Source: Amorphophallus konjac
Taxonomy: Eukaryota; Streptophyta; Magnoliopsida; Alismatales; Araceae
Direction: 5' to 3'
Length of the DNA: 64,000 bases
Assembly: GCA_022559845.1 (NCBI GenBank)
Contig: CM040125.1
Location: 326,995,829 to 327,059,828, forward strand
Shown here piece after piece: positions 31,502 to 43,165 of this stretch; the first letter of the stretch is position 1; every line of letters begins with the position of its first letter. The notes below the pieces were generated by a model. It did no database searches and was not told the origin of the DNA. It saw only the letters and a list, made by a program, of their open reading frames with translations. Both the position numbers and the translations under genes were made by a program.

Positions 31502-32610
31502 TATCCCCGGGGTGGGGAAAACTTGACCCCGTCGAGTATGGGTCCACTGGGGTAGTGATCCACCATGCCAGGTCCCGGCGCAGCACGCCCTCCTGGCTCA
31601 ACCTCGCATCCTTTGTCGAAGGATGGTCCTTCCACCTTACAAGATGGCAATAGTGCACCCTAGTCCTGGTGGTAGTACCCTACTCATCCAGTATCATATC
31701 CGCATCCTCGTGTCGATCCCTCAGGTTGTTTGGTGGATTCTCATGGGTGGTGTCTCTCGCAAGGGCAGGTATGGGCTCAAGATAGTCACTAGGTTCCACC
31801 GCGGGGCCCTTATGGGGTGCTAGGCTCACCACAATGAAACTAGGGTGTATCTCATAACCCTTTGGTAGGTCTAGCTCACGAGCATGGTTGCCAAATCGCC
31901 TCAGAACTATGAAAGGTCCAGCCACTCGTGCCCTCAGTTGGGAGGCGGCCCCGGGGAAGAGCCGTTGCATCCTCACCATCACCGAGTTGTCTAGTTGGAT
32001 TTTGGAGTGGCGCTCATGAGTATTTCCCCACTTCCAACAAACCTTGTTACCCTGCTCTATGTGCTTACAATGCATGGTATGCAGGGATGCTAGTGAATTG
32101 AGACACATGGCTTGTAGAGGTGGGCCGGGACAACCAAATTTGGACCTGTCATGCATGAGATTCCTATCAAGTTGGACAGATGTAGGAGGACCATGACATC
32201 CATATGTGAACCTATTATGCAAGTGTTTGATAAATGTTGGGGGGCCAGGACACCCATGTGTGTACCTATCATGCAGGAGTTTGACAATTGTCGGGGGACT
32301 CGGACACCCATGTGTGTACCTATTATGTAGAGACTCGATTGGGATGGGAGGACCTGGGCATCCGAACTTTCTGACTTCCTTTCCCTTTGGACTCATGACT
32401 ACATGTATTGTTAACCAAATGATGGACTTCATGCTCCTAAGGGTGGATATATGTGGGGAAGGGATTTGTGCCACCTTCCTGTAAGCAACTAGGGTAGGAG
32501 TGAAGGCACTAACACCGTTGATGGGTTGGAGTGGGGATGGAGGCTTTAAGAGTTCCCAAAAGAAGGGATCAAAAGGGTCAAGGAAGGATGGATTTTTGGG
32601 GAATTGTGCC
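31502..32610 (-). pseudogene. B1 interior: X remnant, FGCPGPP repeats, integrase C-terminus, chromodomain
   Basis: A minus-strand frame from 32474 to 31680 holds, in order, five copies of an 18-residue unit around GCPGPP (32370-32120), then VMVRMQRLFPG, AGPFIVLRRFG, LDLPKGYEIHPSFIVVSL (integrase C-terminal domain). After one stop, HYCHLVRWKDHPSTKDA (chromodomain) follows in the same frame near 31650. Upstream, LDPFDPF at about 32560-32590 marks a diverged X. A 5' LTR, primer site and gag were not found, so the element is truncated toward the right. Confidence 0.72.
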
Positions 32611-33099
32611 CCTTACACTTGACATGTGAATGCTCAGTCTTCAAGCTCTTTTAGGTGGGTTGAATCAACTGGTGGAACCAATGACAGGGTGGGTTCCTCA
32701 ATTGGGGATGAGCATAGGGAGGCACATGGTTCGATCTCATGAATGGGTGTTGGGCCAAATGGACAGTGTCCATATTTGACGTCATCTGGAATAGGATGTT
32801 GAAGCGCAGATCAGATGCCCATGGAGGGGTGTGGCATGGGCGACCTCTCTCTCAACTTGGTGGGCTAGAGGGGTGTGGCATCGACAACCTCTCTCTCAAT
32901 TCGATGGCACAAGATGTGTGGGGCGATGTGAGGGTGCTGATCCTCTTGTAATCTCTCTCTCTAGGCATCGGGCTCTCTTCACCGCCGTCTTAGGCCCTTT
33001 CCCCCTATTCTGCCCTCTCTCTCTCTCACTCCATCCTCTCTCTGATGGGGGCATCTCTCGCCCTTCACATTTCTCCACAGCTCACCAGCATGGCTCCAA
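32611..33099 (+). other. Unassigned and CT-rich sequence left of B2
   Basis: No gene seen. A segment of about 45-50 bases containing AGGGGTGTGGCAT and GACCTCTCTCTCAA is tandemly doubled at about 32824-32910. From 32950 to 33070 the strand is CTCTCT-rich. A comparable CT-rich tract lies on the other side of B2 (42811-43165). Confidence 0.4.
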
Positions 33100-35804
33100 T
33101 GTGTCGGTTACATTTGTATGAGTTGAGTCATGTAATTTTCATATTTTCTTTGAGTCATAATTATGTAATTTTCTTTTTATTTGAGTCCAGTACCTAGGTT
33201 AGGTAGTCATTTACCTAAGTCTGAGTGTCATTAGGTTGATTAGTTGGTTAATGGGCCCATTTCTGTGGGCTTGGCCCAGGGGCGCCCCCTTCCCCCCTTG
33301 GTTATTTTTCATTAGTCCTAAAGTCAGAGACTTATTGTAAATTATGGGATCCCTATAAATAAGACCCCATTCTCTCCATTTGAGGTTAATGAATGAATGA
33401 ATATTTGAGAAATTTCAGAAATTCCTTGTGTGTTTCCTTTGGTGAGAAGCCAAAAGTGTGAGGGTGAGAAGCCTTCCACATACCCCCCTCTCTCTCCCTC
33501 TCTCTCTCCTACACTATTGTCTCTCTCTTCCACTTTCTCTCTTAAAAAGTTGCGCCCCTTTCTCTCTCCTCTCTCTTCCACATCACCCTCCACCTCATCC
33601 ATAACCCTCCACCTCATCTAGAGACTCTTCACCTCCCTAGAGAACATTAACTCCACCCATTACTCCCTCCCCCTTCCAAAGCAGCCTTTCCCCTTCCCAA
33701 CACACCCCTTCATTCTCCCAAGCCACCCTTCCACCATCCCAAGAGAGAATCCCTCTCCCCAAGCCACCTTTTCACTCCCCAACACAACCCTTCCCATCCC
33801 CAAGGTCCCCATTAACCACCCCATTAATCCACATCCAAACCTTGCATAGAGATCTCTCCCTCCCTTTCTCCCTCCCAACCCAAAGTCATAGTTTCACCTC
33901 CCACCACCTGCTAGACCCCCTTCCAGCCCCCATTCTCCCCCTCACTCACCTTGGTTCGCCCCCTCCCATACCCCCTCACAGCTAGGGGTTGCCCCCACAC
34001 TCAACCACTCCATTTCCTCCATTACCCCAATTCCCTACCATATACTCCAATTCCCATCATCTATCACCACCCTGTTCATGCCAGTTCGCAGACAACAGTA
34101 AGGGTCCGAGATGCATAGGCTACCACGTCTTCATCGCACATTTTCAGTTGGTTTATCTTATAATGATGGAAAGCTCATCCAGAGAGCTTCGTAGGCAAGG
34201 TGGTCTCGCATCCATCAAACGTCCGCGCTGCCCGGAAGAACCATTCTCCCTCAACTGCGCAAGGCTGCTCCAGCAGGGAACCTAAGCCCGAGTGCAGGCG
34301 CGACCACGGCCGCTCCTGTGCAAGTTTGGACGTGATTCTTTCCCTGAGATCTTCTCCTCCAAGCCTCCTATCAGCACCAATAAGAAGGGAGTCATTTGGA
34401 GCTCGGAGCATAGAGTTCCTATTTTTCTATCCGGAGTGCGCAGGTTAGCTTCCTCTAAGCCAGATACGACCCTCCTCACCATTCTAGTTCCCGTGGTCTA
34501 CTCCGGCCTTCTCCGATGTTCCCGCTGGTCTCTGATCGAAGGGGACCCATCCACGATCGCAATGGCACTGGTCCCGCCCTCACCGGATCTCAGGAGTGTT
34601 TGTGGCTGCCACTTCTTCCAGCAGTAGCAGTTCTGGGACAACTAGAGTCAAGTCCGACCACTCTGATCCTGACCCCGCCTCGGCCACCATCGGCATCATA
34701 AAACTCCCCAATAATTTGGGCGTCTTCCTGGGCCAACCCAGGGAATTTTGGCGTTGGTCCCATCTTCTTCTGACGTCGATGGAGTTCGTGGCGGCATCGT
34801 CATCAACCCCCTATCCTGCTATTCCTGAGCGGATAGAACCGGCTCGATTCGGCGAATCGGGTTTAACTTAGCTCCCCCACCCCCGCCTGGCTGGCTTAAA
34901 GCCCCTCCCTGCGTGGAGGTGGTGTTTGCATGTAATTCTCATTCCCCCACCCCTAGTTCAACCCTCATGTGTGAGGTGTAGTGTATGTAATTGATTGGTG
35001 CAGGTTGAAGCGTCATCGGCGCAGCGTGCAGGTGGCGTACCCACGCTTCCCCGCTCGCCTCGTCTCCGGCCGGGATCGGCGTCTTCACGCCGATCAGGTG
35101 AGCTTCTGTTCACTTCCTCTGCTGGTTTATCATTGCTTAATTAGTGTTGTCTTTTAGCTCCGTCGGACGGCGAGTGAGAGCCCGATCCAAAAACAATCAA
35201 ATTGAGTGACCACCGCGGAGCGAGTTGTGAGAGAGCACACCCTACAACCCACGCCCTCGGCGTGCCGGCCGCCCGTTGGATTGGGCATCCCTGGCCCATT
35301 GGGGTCCTCCCCAAGCTATCCATACCCCTGGAACCCCAAGGTCCAACCTCGGTGATGGGAATCAACACCGGGCACTAACATTTTTATTTTACATTTGTGT
35401 CCTTTTGTTTGTATTTATACCCTTGGCTAATTGGGTTTGTAATTATAAGGTATTATAAGCCAAAGGGTTAGTCTTTAAAGTCTTTGGATTTTTATGTAAA
35501 TTATTAGTGGGTCTAGCAGGGTGCCCCACCCTCTTTCCCATTGGTCCACCTAGGTTCTAGGGCCCATGTGAGGCTGGTTCAAAATCCAAAATTAGACTTG
35601 GACCAAGGGGGGACAAGTTGGAAGAAAATTCAAAATTGGACCAAGCAAAGTCCAAGATGCTTCCCCCTTATAATATAGTTTATTCCATGTTGTATTTTTA
35701 TTTAATTTCGTCATTTGACCACATCGGGGAAGAAAATGCTATCCCTAGTTTACCCCTCCCCTCTCTCCCACAAAATTCCCAGCCCCCCACCCCTTGCCAT
35801 TCTC

Positions 35805-35812
35805 TATATAAG
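35805..35812 (+). promoter_or_regulatory. TATA box of A6 5' LTR
   Basis: TATATAAG in CTCTATATAAGCC, conserved at 41168-41175 in the right LTR. The LINE sits about 60 bases downstream, in the probable R region. Confidence 0.6.
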
Positions 35813-35868
35813 CCTATGTATAGTGTCATTAGAGATTTTTAATGAAGAATTAAGTATTTTTGCCAAGA

Positions 35869-36875
35869 ATTACCATGTACCTTTAGGATATTAGCAACAA
35901 CTGCAACATTAATTCTCCGGCTGGTTTCTTAACTGTTTACTGCTCCATCTTAATCGTCTGGGAGATTTGGAAGGCCAGGTGCAAAAACCGCTTTGAAGGT
36001 GTGTGTACTCCTCTCTCAAGCATGGTTCAGAATATTGGCTGCTCCCTCAGCATTGCGCTGGAGAAGAAGTCCTTTTCCCAGCCTTCGAATAGCCAACAGC
36101 TTCAGGGTATGTCTACTCTTGTCCTGCGCATCCATGTTTCTCCTGCAAGGGCCAAGCTGGTTCGCTAGACCCCTCCGACTATGGGTCTCGTTCTCAATGT
36201 TGATGGCTCTAGTAAAGGTAACCCAGGACCGTGCGGAGGAGGTGGTTGTGTGAGGGATGGCAGAGGGAATTTAGTGCTGGCTTTTGCCCATTATTATGGT
36301 TTTGGTAACAGCTTGGTGGCGGAAGCTAGAGCCTTATGTGATGGTCTCCTCTTGGTCAGGGAGCACAATCTATCTTTGACAGGCATTCGCACTGATTCCG
36401 CTGTGTTAGCGGCTTCTTTTACAACCGGCAGCGCACCGTCTTGGAGATGCTTGCGGTGGTGGCGCAAAATCCATGCTTTATTGCAGCAAACGGGGCTTCA
36501 TGTCACCCATGTCTATCGGGAAGCTAACAGACTGGCTGATGCTCTAGCATCTCATGCCTGTCTCAGCAGCAATAACTTTGTTTTCCAATCAGCACGAGAC
36601 CTCCCAAGGGCTTGCGTGGGGACTCTTGTATGCGACCGTATGGGTCTCTTTTCTATCAGATTGTAGTGTGCAGGGTTCTGGCTTGGCTTTTATCTGGGCC
36701 AAGGCCATTTCTATCTCTTTTCAGGGGTATGCCCCGGTGGTTCATGTACATAATTTTGCAGCAATAAAATTATCTTGCCTGTCAGGTGTGTAGAGGTGGA
36801 GCGAACTACTTACCCCCTCCTTGAGGGGGTGAGCGCTCTCCTTCTCCACTATCAAGTATTTTATTCAAAAAAAAA
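35869..36875 (+). mobile_element. 5'-truncated LINE with 14-bp TSD and poly(A)
   Basis: A 1007-base insertion is flanked by TATTTTTGCCAAGA at 35855-35868 and 36876-36889 and ends in nine A residues (36867-36875). The sister LTR at 41214-41234 is uninterrupted here. The variable-length duplication, A tail and lack of a 5' end are the marks of target-primed reverse transcription by an L1-type element. Confidence 0.95.
35884..36666 (+). pseudogene. LINE ORF2 C-terminus with RNase H domain
   Basis: Codons upstream read VWEIWKARCKNRFEG, typical of the region between reverse transcriptase and RNase H in plant L1 elements. After a TAG at 36166-36168 (probably a Trp codon) comes the RNase H domain (RVT_3 type): LNVDGSSKGNPGP with the first catalytic Asp, AEARALCDGL with the Glu, RTDSAV with the second Asp, and HVYREANRLADALA with the last acidic position. 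The frame is open to 36666 and adds about 35 residues after the domain. All four acidic residues are kept, so the fragment decayed little after insertion. Confidence 0.88.
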
Positions 36876-38303
36876 TATTTTTGCCAAGAGCAAGCCCAAG
36901 GGCACCCCTTTCTCTCTCCCACCCCCCTTTGCAGATGGAGTTCTGCGAATTTCTTGAGGTGTAAAGCCTCCTCCCCTCCCCCTCTATGAGTAAGAAGCTC
37001 AGCACCGCCGACACCGCCGCCATCGCACTGCCACCGCCACCGCGTCGAAGTTCTGTCTAGATCAGGACAGAAGGTAGAAGCCTTATTTTTATCTCCAAAT
37101 TAGGATATCTGATCGAGCTAAAATTTTGAGTGTTTGTTATTCTTGTTATCCATAGTCTCCATTTTACATTTCATGTCAATCAGAGGTCATTTAGTATTTT
37201 TCCCGTAATTTTTGTTCCACCCCTGACAGTCTGCCAATCAGCAGATCTGCAAGATAGGAGTCTATTCTTCTATTTTTCCCGTCCCCTTATACATCTCCTA
37301 AAATCTCCAAACAAATCATACGTGTTCCTCACATACCCCCCCTTCCACCATAATTTTTCTGGAGTCTAGGTCTATTGTTTTCCCTTCGATCAAAATTCAT
37401 TTTTAGGGGAAACTTAGTCTGTCCTGTGTGTCTGTCAGTTCGAGCCAGTAGAAACCTTTGAGGGACAGTCATTTTCATTTTAAATTCATTCACTTGATGG
37501 TTTTGAAAAAATTATATGTCGTAGACCTCTGAGTCCTCTATTCATTGGTACCAAGTTTGCGTCGATCCGACACCAGATCTGGCCGCAAGAAATCTTTTCG
37601 TGAAGGCGCGCAGAGTAGATCCGAGCCCAGCCGGCACAATCAGTCCAGGAATTAATTACTCAGAAAATACGCCGGCACACACTCGGTCACCGTCGCTCCC
37701 GGGGATCGATCAACAACCTTCCAACAGCGCCCCAGCAAGCCGCAGTAGTAGGGAGATACCCAGGCACCACCATCTCAACATCCAGACCCACCTGTTGTCC
37801 CGTGGGCCCCGCAGAACCGTTCCGAGCAGCAGCCCGTCTTCGGCCCGAGAACCGTCCAAATTGCTGCCCGTCAACCCGAGTTCGCTACTCCCAGGTCCCA
37901 CATTGTTGCCCTTTACCTCCCTGCATGGAGTGGGCCTTAAAACCATTTCTGTAATTATTGTTAATATTTGTACACCGGGAGTACGAGTTTCAGCCGGGAT
38001 CGTCTTCCCCACGCTCGGAGCGTGGAGGTACACTCACCACCCTCCTACTTTGACATTTTGCTCAATTCGTATATTTTTGAATGTCGCTGCTAGAGTGATA
38101 GGTTAATTAGCTCGTTATATCAATTTTGTCACCGCTGCGAGAGTGAGTGAGTGGAACCCGTCCCGTGACTCGATCCGAGCACGTGAAAAAGTTGATACCC
38201 GAGGCTCATTGCCAGTTTCTCAACCGCGCACGATCCCAAGTTTCCCTCACATAGGGATGTCTGTGAGCTAGAGTCCCAGGTTCACATTCCGTCCCGCATC
38301 AAA

Positions 38304-38316
38304 TTGGTATCCGAGC
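38304..38316 (+). promoter_or_regulatory. A6 primer binding site, one mismatch
   Basis: TTGGTATCCGAGC follows the LTR end by two bases. The other A elements have TTGGTATCAGAGC, so one base has changed (A to C). Confidence 0.85.
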
Positions 38317-38620
38317 GAAAGGTTGAGTCTAGGGTAGTCTTTGCTTGAAAACAAAACAAAAAAAGTGTCTAAGTCTAGGTTTTACATTCCTTTATTCGGT
38401 ATATCAAAAGGTGTTGCCCGAACGTTAGGGTACGCCTATCGGGAAGGTCGCACATTTGTGTGAGAGGATCTTTGGATCCTGGAACTCTGCCTAGTATCGG
38501 ATATTGGTTGAGTCTAGGTTCGTAGTCGAGTCGACATTTCAACTTGCATTGTCGTTTTAGGGTCGTGTCTAGTGTCTTATCCAAGTGTCGGCATGTCCAT
38601 CTTGTAGTTCCCCATTTCCA

Positions 38621-40231
38621 ATGGACTCCCGGTCGCCCAGGCGATATGATCGTTGGCACACCCATGGGTTTGGAAACCATCCCATCTCCTTCATTAGGCT
38701 CGAGGCCTCGAACTTTCATGGCTCCAAGGTCCCGAGCGACTACCAATATTGGGAAGCCGCTATGGACAAATACTTTGATTATTACCCCATGTCCAAGGCC
38801 GCGGAATTCACTTTTGCTAAGGAGCGGCTTCTTCATGAAGCCGTCAAAAAATGGGACAACATTGAACGCTTAAGGGAAGTTAGGAGACAATGGCCCATCG
38901 AGTCATGGTGGGACATGAAGAGGGAGCTTAGGAGGGTCTACCTTCCCCACCTGGTCCTCCCCAACCACCCCACCCAACCACCTCCAACCTTCCTCACCCA
39001 GTCACCTCCCACCGGGGTTGTCATAGTCGGAGGCAAAGAGCTCCACACGTAGTAGAGCCTAGGCCGGTTGATTACGGGCGAATCCACCATGATACCCCTA
39101 CTCTAACCCACACCGTTGCCGAACTTGTGCAAATGATCTCGGATCGGATAGATAGGAGGTGTGCTTATATTGAGTCATTGGTCTCCCCTTGCCCACCTCC
39201 GAGACAGGAGGTAGCCATACCCAAGCCTAGGGAGGTCATAGCCGGTAGCCCCAACCCGGCCCCACCTACGGGGTCCTAAGGACCTCTTCCCATCCGGGAG
39301 GACAATCCTTCCCCACCCATGAGAGCTCCTTTGCCCCCACCCCCACCTTCCGATCTTTATTCGGAGCTACCTCAGCCGGAGCCACCCGTGTTTCTAATGG
39401 GGAAAGCTTTTCATCACCGAGCCACTACTTAGTTGGCTCAAGATAGGCTTGGGCCATAGAGCATCATGCTATCCATCCATGGACCCCACACTACCTTTAG
39501 TGCCAGTCAATTCATTCCATACCACATTCCGGTCTAGTCACCATGTTGATACATTGGATGGCCTGCTTAAGGGATTAGACCGACAGTTGCAGTTGACGCA
39601 CTTAGTCGCCCCAGGCTTCGACCGACCCACAGGTCGTAGTTTCACCCATCCCACTTTGGGGTCTATTACCTCAGTGTGTACCGTGGGTCATGTCACCACG
39701 GAGATCCCTTTATTCCTCCCTATGTCGGCCGAGCCGTATTTCTTTCCACTTTTCCCGAGGGAGGAGCCATATTTTCTACATGAGATCACCGTCCCACCCA
39801 CTACAATGGATGAAGGTGACCATCTACACCTTCAAGAACTTCCGATATGCGACCGTGACATATGGGAATCCAGTTCGAGGGGTCATACTTTCTTTGATCC
39901 TTTCGATCCCTTCCCTAGGGAACCTTATGACCCACCATATCTACTCCCCTTCTTCTCGGGAGGCCACTACCACACCGCTACCCCATCGGCCAGTCCACCT
40001 ACACTCAACCAGGGGACCATTCCACGGACATCATATAGGGGTAAGGAAGAAGGTGAATTCGGCACTTCCAGCCCTCCCAACACTCCCAAACCCAAAGGGC
40101 TGTCGCATGCTAGGGGCATACTAGGATGTCTAGGGGTCCCCCATTCCGTCAACCATCGATTGCATCTAGTGTATGCATGGCACACATTCGGATGCCCTGG
40201 TCCACCATTGCATGTGTATGGGTCGGACTAA
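38621..40231 (+). pseudogene. A6 gag-X polyprotein, frameshifted linker
   Basis: ATG 38621 starts MDSRSPRRYDRWHTHGFGN; gag motifs follow (NFHGSKVPSDY, WEAAMDKYFDYY, TFAKERLLHEA, WDMKRELRRVYLP) to a stop at 39052. The linker reads best in another frame (helix SDRIDRRCAYIESLV near 39150). X is open again in the gag frame from 39449: MDPTLPLVPVNSFHTTFRS, HVDTLDGLL, RSFTHPTLGSITSVCTVG, GHTFFDPFDPF, then AWHTFGCPGPPLHVYGSD and a stop at 40231. Two compensating shifts within 400 bases separate the parts. The C-terminal YGSD-stop is the same as in A4/A5. Confidence 0.75.
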
Positions 40232-40369
40232 CAGTAGGGTTGTTTAGGGTCATGTGTGAGTTCGTGTTTTTCTTTATTTTTGTTAAGATTGTCGAGTGCA
40301 TATAGAGTCTGCATGCATCGAGTCGAGTCGGTCTTTTGTATGCTCGCATTGTCGGTCCCTTTCGAGTGC

Positions 40370-40700
40370 GAGGCAAGTTGGGTCTATTGCGTACGTTGTA
40401 GACTTGCCGGAATTTAGGATCGGCTCTACCATTCTATGTCTCGGATCTAGTCACATAAAGGGACCCAGCGGTGATTCCTAGTGAGTCTTCGAGCCGCCTC
40501 CTCCCCTTTGAGAGTGACCCCACCCCGAAGTGTCCATCTCTAGCCTCATTCCCACAGTAGCGTGAGCATATCGAATCTATACGGGATGAGCACGTGACGA
40601 TTACTTGGAGTGGAGCGTACTCCATGCTTCCAGGTTCGGTGATGGATCCGCAGGAGCCACACAAGCAGCCGCACCCCTTACTCGACGGGGTCGAGTTCTT
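40370..40700 (+). pseudogene. A6 integrase C-terminus/chromodomain scraps
   Basis: GSIAYVVDLPEF and GSTI near 40390-40430 are the remains of the integrase C-terminal domain. VIVTWSGAYSMLP-like codons and HPLLDGVEFFPPEE near the purine tract are what is left of the chromodomain end. Stops occur in all frames. Confidence 0.55.
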
Positions 40701-40717
40701 CCCACCCGAGGAGAATT

Positions 40718-42649
40718 GATGGGAATCAACACCGGGCACTAACATTTTTATTTTGCATTTGTGTACTTTTGTTTGTATTTATACCCTTGGCTAATTGGGT
40801 TTATAATTGTAAGGTATTATAAGCCAAAGGGTTAGTCTTTAAAGTCTTTAGGTTTTTATGTAAATTGCCAATGGGTCTAGCTGGGTCCCCCACCCTCTTT
40901 CCCATTGGTCCACCTAGGTTCTAGGGCCCATGTGGGGCTGGTTCAAAGTCCAAGATTGGACTTGGACCAAGGGGGGACAAGGTGGAAGAAAATTCAAACT
41001 TGGACCTAGCAAAGTCCAAGATGCTTCCCCCTTATAATATAGTTTATTCCATGTTGTATTTTTATTTAATTTGATCATTTGACCACATGGGGGAAGAAAA
41101 TGTTATCCCTAGTTTATCCCTCCCTCTCTCCCACGAAATTCCCAGCCCCCCACCCCTTACCATTCTCTATATAAGCCTATGTATAGTGTCATTAGAGATT
41201 TTTAATGAAGAATTAAGTATTTTTACCAAGAGCAAGCCCAAGGGCACCCCTTTCTCTCTCCCACCCCATTGCAGATGGAGTTCGATAAATTTCTTAAGGT
41301 GTGAAGCCTCCTCCCCTCCCCCTCTCTGAGTGAGAAGCTCAGCAGCACCGCCGCCGCCGCCATCGAGTCGTCGTCGCACCGCCACCGCCACCGCGTCGAA
41401 GTTCTATCCAGATCAAGACAGAAGGTCGAAGCCTGATTTTTATCTCCAAATCAGGAGATATGATCGAGCTGAAATTTTAAGTGTGTGTTCTTCTTGTTAT
41501 CCCCAGTCTTTATTTTACATTTCGTGTCAATCAGAGGTCATTTAGTATTTTTCCCGTAATTTTTGTTCCACCCTTGACAGTCTGCCAATCAGCATATCTG
41601 CATGATAGGAGTCTATTGTTCTATTTTTCCCGCCCCCTTATTCATCTCCTAAAATCCCCAAACAAATCATGCGTGTCCCACACATACCCCCCCTTCCACC
41701 ATAAGTTTTCTGGAGTCTAGATCTATTATTTTCTCTTCGGTCAAAATTCATTTTTAGGGGAAACGTAGTCTGTCCTGTGTGTCTGTCAGTCCGAGCCAGC
41801 ATAAACCTTTGAGGGACAGTCGTTTTCATTTTTAATCCATTCACTTGATGGATCTGAAAAAATTATATGTTGCAGCCCTCTGAGTCCTCTATCAATTGGT
41901 ACCAAGTTTGCGTCGATCCGACACCGGATCTAGCCACAAGAAATCTTTTTGTGAAGGCGCGCAGAGCAGATCCGAGCCCAGCCAGCACAATCAGTCTGGG
42001 AATTATTTCCTCGAAAAATACGCCGGCACACACTCGGTCACGCCGCTCTCAGGGATCGATCAGCAACCTTCCAGTAGCGCCCCAGCAAGCCGCAGCAGCA
42101 GGGAGATGCCCGGGCACCGCCGTCCCAACAGTCAGACCCACTTGCTATCTCGTGGGCCGTGCAGAACTGTTCCGAGCAACAGCCCATCTTCGGCCCGAGA
42201 ACCATCCAAATTGCTGCCCGTCAACCCGAGTTTCCTACTCCCGGGTCCCACATTGTTACCCTTTACCTCCCTACGTGGAGTGGGCCTTAAAACCATTTCT
42301 GTAATTATTGTTAATATTTATACACCGGGAGTACGAGTTTCGGCCGGGATCGTCTTCCCCACGCCCGGAGCGTGGAGGTACACTCGCCACCCTCCTACCT
42401 TGGCATTTTGCTCAATTCGTATATTTTTGAATGTCGATGCTAGAGTGATATGTTAATTAGCTCGTTATATCAATTTTGTCACCGCTACGAGAGTGAGTGA
42501 GTGGAACCCATCCCGTGACTCGATCCGAGCACGCGGAAAAACCGATACCCGAGGCTCATTGCCGATTTCTCAACCGTGCACGATCTCGCGTTTCCCTCGC
42601 ATAGGGATGTCTGCGAGCTAGTCCCAGGTTCACGTTCCGTCCCGTATCA
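40718..42649 (+). repeat. A6 3' LTR
   Basis: A 1932-base LTR preceded by the purine-rich GAGGAGAAT tract and ending at the CTCGG duplication. TATA at 41168-41175; U5 contains CCTCCCTACGTGGAGTGGGC near 42267-42286. Confidence 0.9.
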
Positions 42650-42810
42650 CTCGGACTCTCACCATCATCGCCAGTCCACCTACGGACCCGGGTGTGCGCG
42701 ATGCGGGTGAACCCGCTTAAGTGAATCCGCCGTTCGGTTCGATTGCTTGCATAGATAGGTCCAAGAGGCATTGGTTGAGTGGCTGCCACCCCCAAGGTGG
42801 TTTCACATCA

Positions 42811-43165
42811 CTCTCTCTCTACATGTCGGGGGTGCCGATGCCAGAGGGGAAGACCCACTCCAACACCCTCCTCCCCTCTTCTGCCATATCTCTCTCTCTC
42901 TCTTTGTCTGCACCCGATGTGGGTGTCAGCACCAAAGGGGTCTTCCTCTCTCTCTCTCTGCACCTATAGGGGGCGCCAGGACTGGAGGAAAAAACCCACT
43001 CTGGCACCTTCTCCCCTCTCTTGCCCCCCTCTCTCTCTCCCCCCACACCATTCTCTCTCTTCGCCCACACCATTCTCTCTCTCTGCACTAGCTGGGGCTA
43101 CCGGTGCCTAAGGGGGAGACCCCCTCCCCCCTCTCCTGCTCTCTCTCTCTCTCACATTGGTGAGG
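42811..43165 (+). repeat. CT-rich degenerate minisatellite
   Basis: CTCTCTCTCT tracts alternate with GC-rich spacers such as TGCACC..GGGGGCGCCAG, giving a loose period of roughly 70-100 bases. Three- and four-fold recurrence is visible (42820, 42895, 42945, 43080). Open frames here are repeat artefacts. Confidence 0.6.

Larger units (their letters stand above)
35353..38301 (+). repeat. A6 5' LTR, interrupted by a LINE
   Basis: Without the LINE and its duplicated target this LTR is about 1930 bases, like its partner (1932). It holds a TATA at 35805-35812 and the U5 palindrome CCACGCTCGGAGCGTGG at 38009-38025. Confidence 0.9.
35353..42649 (+). mobile_element. A6: plus-strand A element, TSD CTCGG
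   Basis: LTRs at 35353-38301 (including a 1 kb LINE) and 40718-42649, with CTCGG at 35348-35352 and 42650-42654. It starts TGATGGGAATCAAC and ends GTCCCGTATCA. This is the only A element in the window on the plus strand. The interior carries gag, X and integrase/chromodomain scraps, all with frameshifts or stops. The LTRs have subtype I R-U5 and are moderately diverged from each other. Confidence 0.92.
33100..42810 (+). mobile_element. B2: family B LTR on plus strand, split by A6
   Basis: The LTR runs 33100-35352 and resumes at 42655-42810. It begins TGTGTCGGTTAC, has a TATA (TATAAATA, 33354-33361) and ends TTTCACATCA. Both pieces align with B1: the join AACCTCGG-ACTCTCACCATCATCGCC corresponds to reversed B1 sequence at about 28935-28965. 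Neither a primer site after 42810 nor a purine tract before 33100 is visible, and the outer 5 bases (TCCAA and CTCTC) do not match. It may be a solo LTR with a decayed duplication or a truncated end. Confidence 0.65.

Noticed and set aside
34175..34871. Possible host gene in several overlapping ORFs
   Set aside because: Lies wholly inside the B2 LTR and aligns with B1 non-coding sequence.
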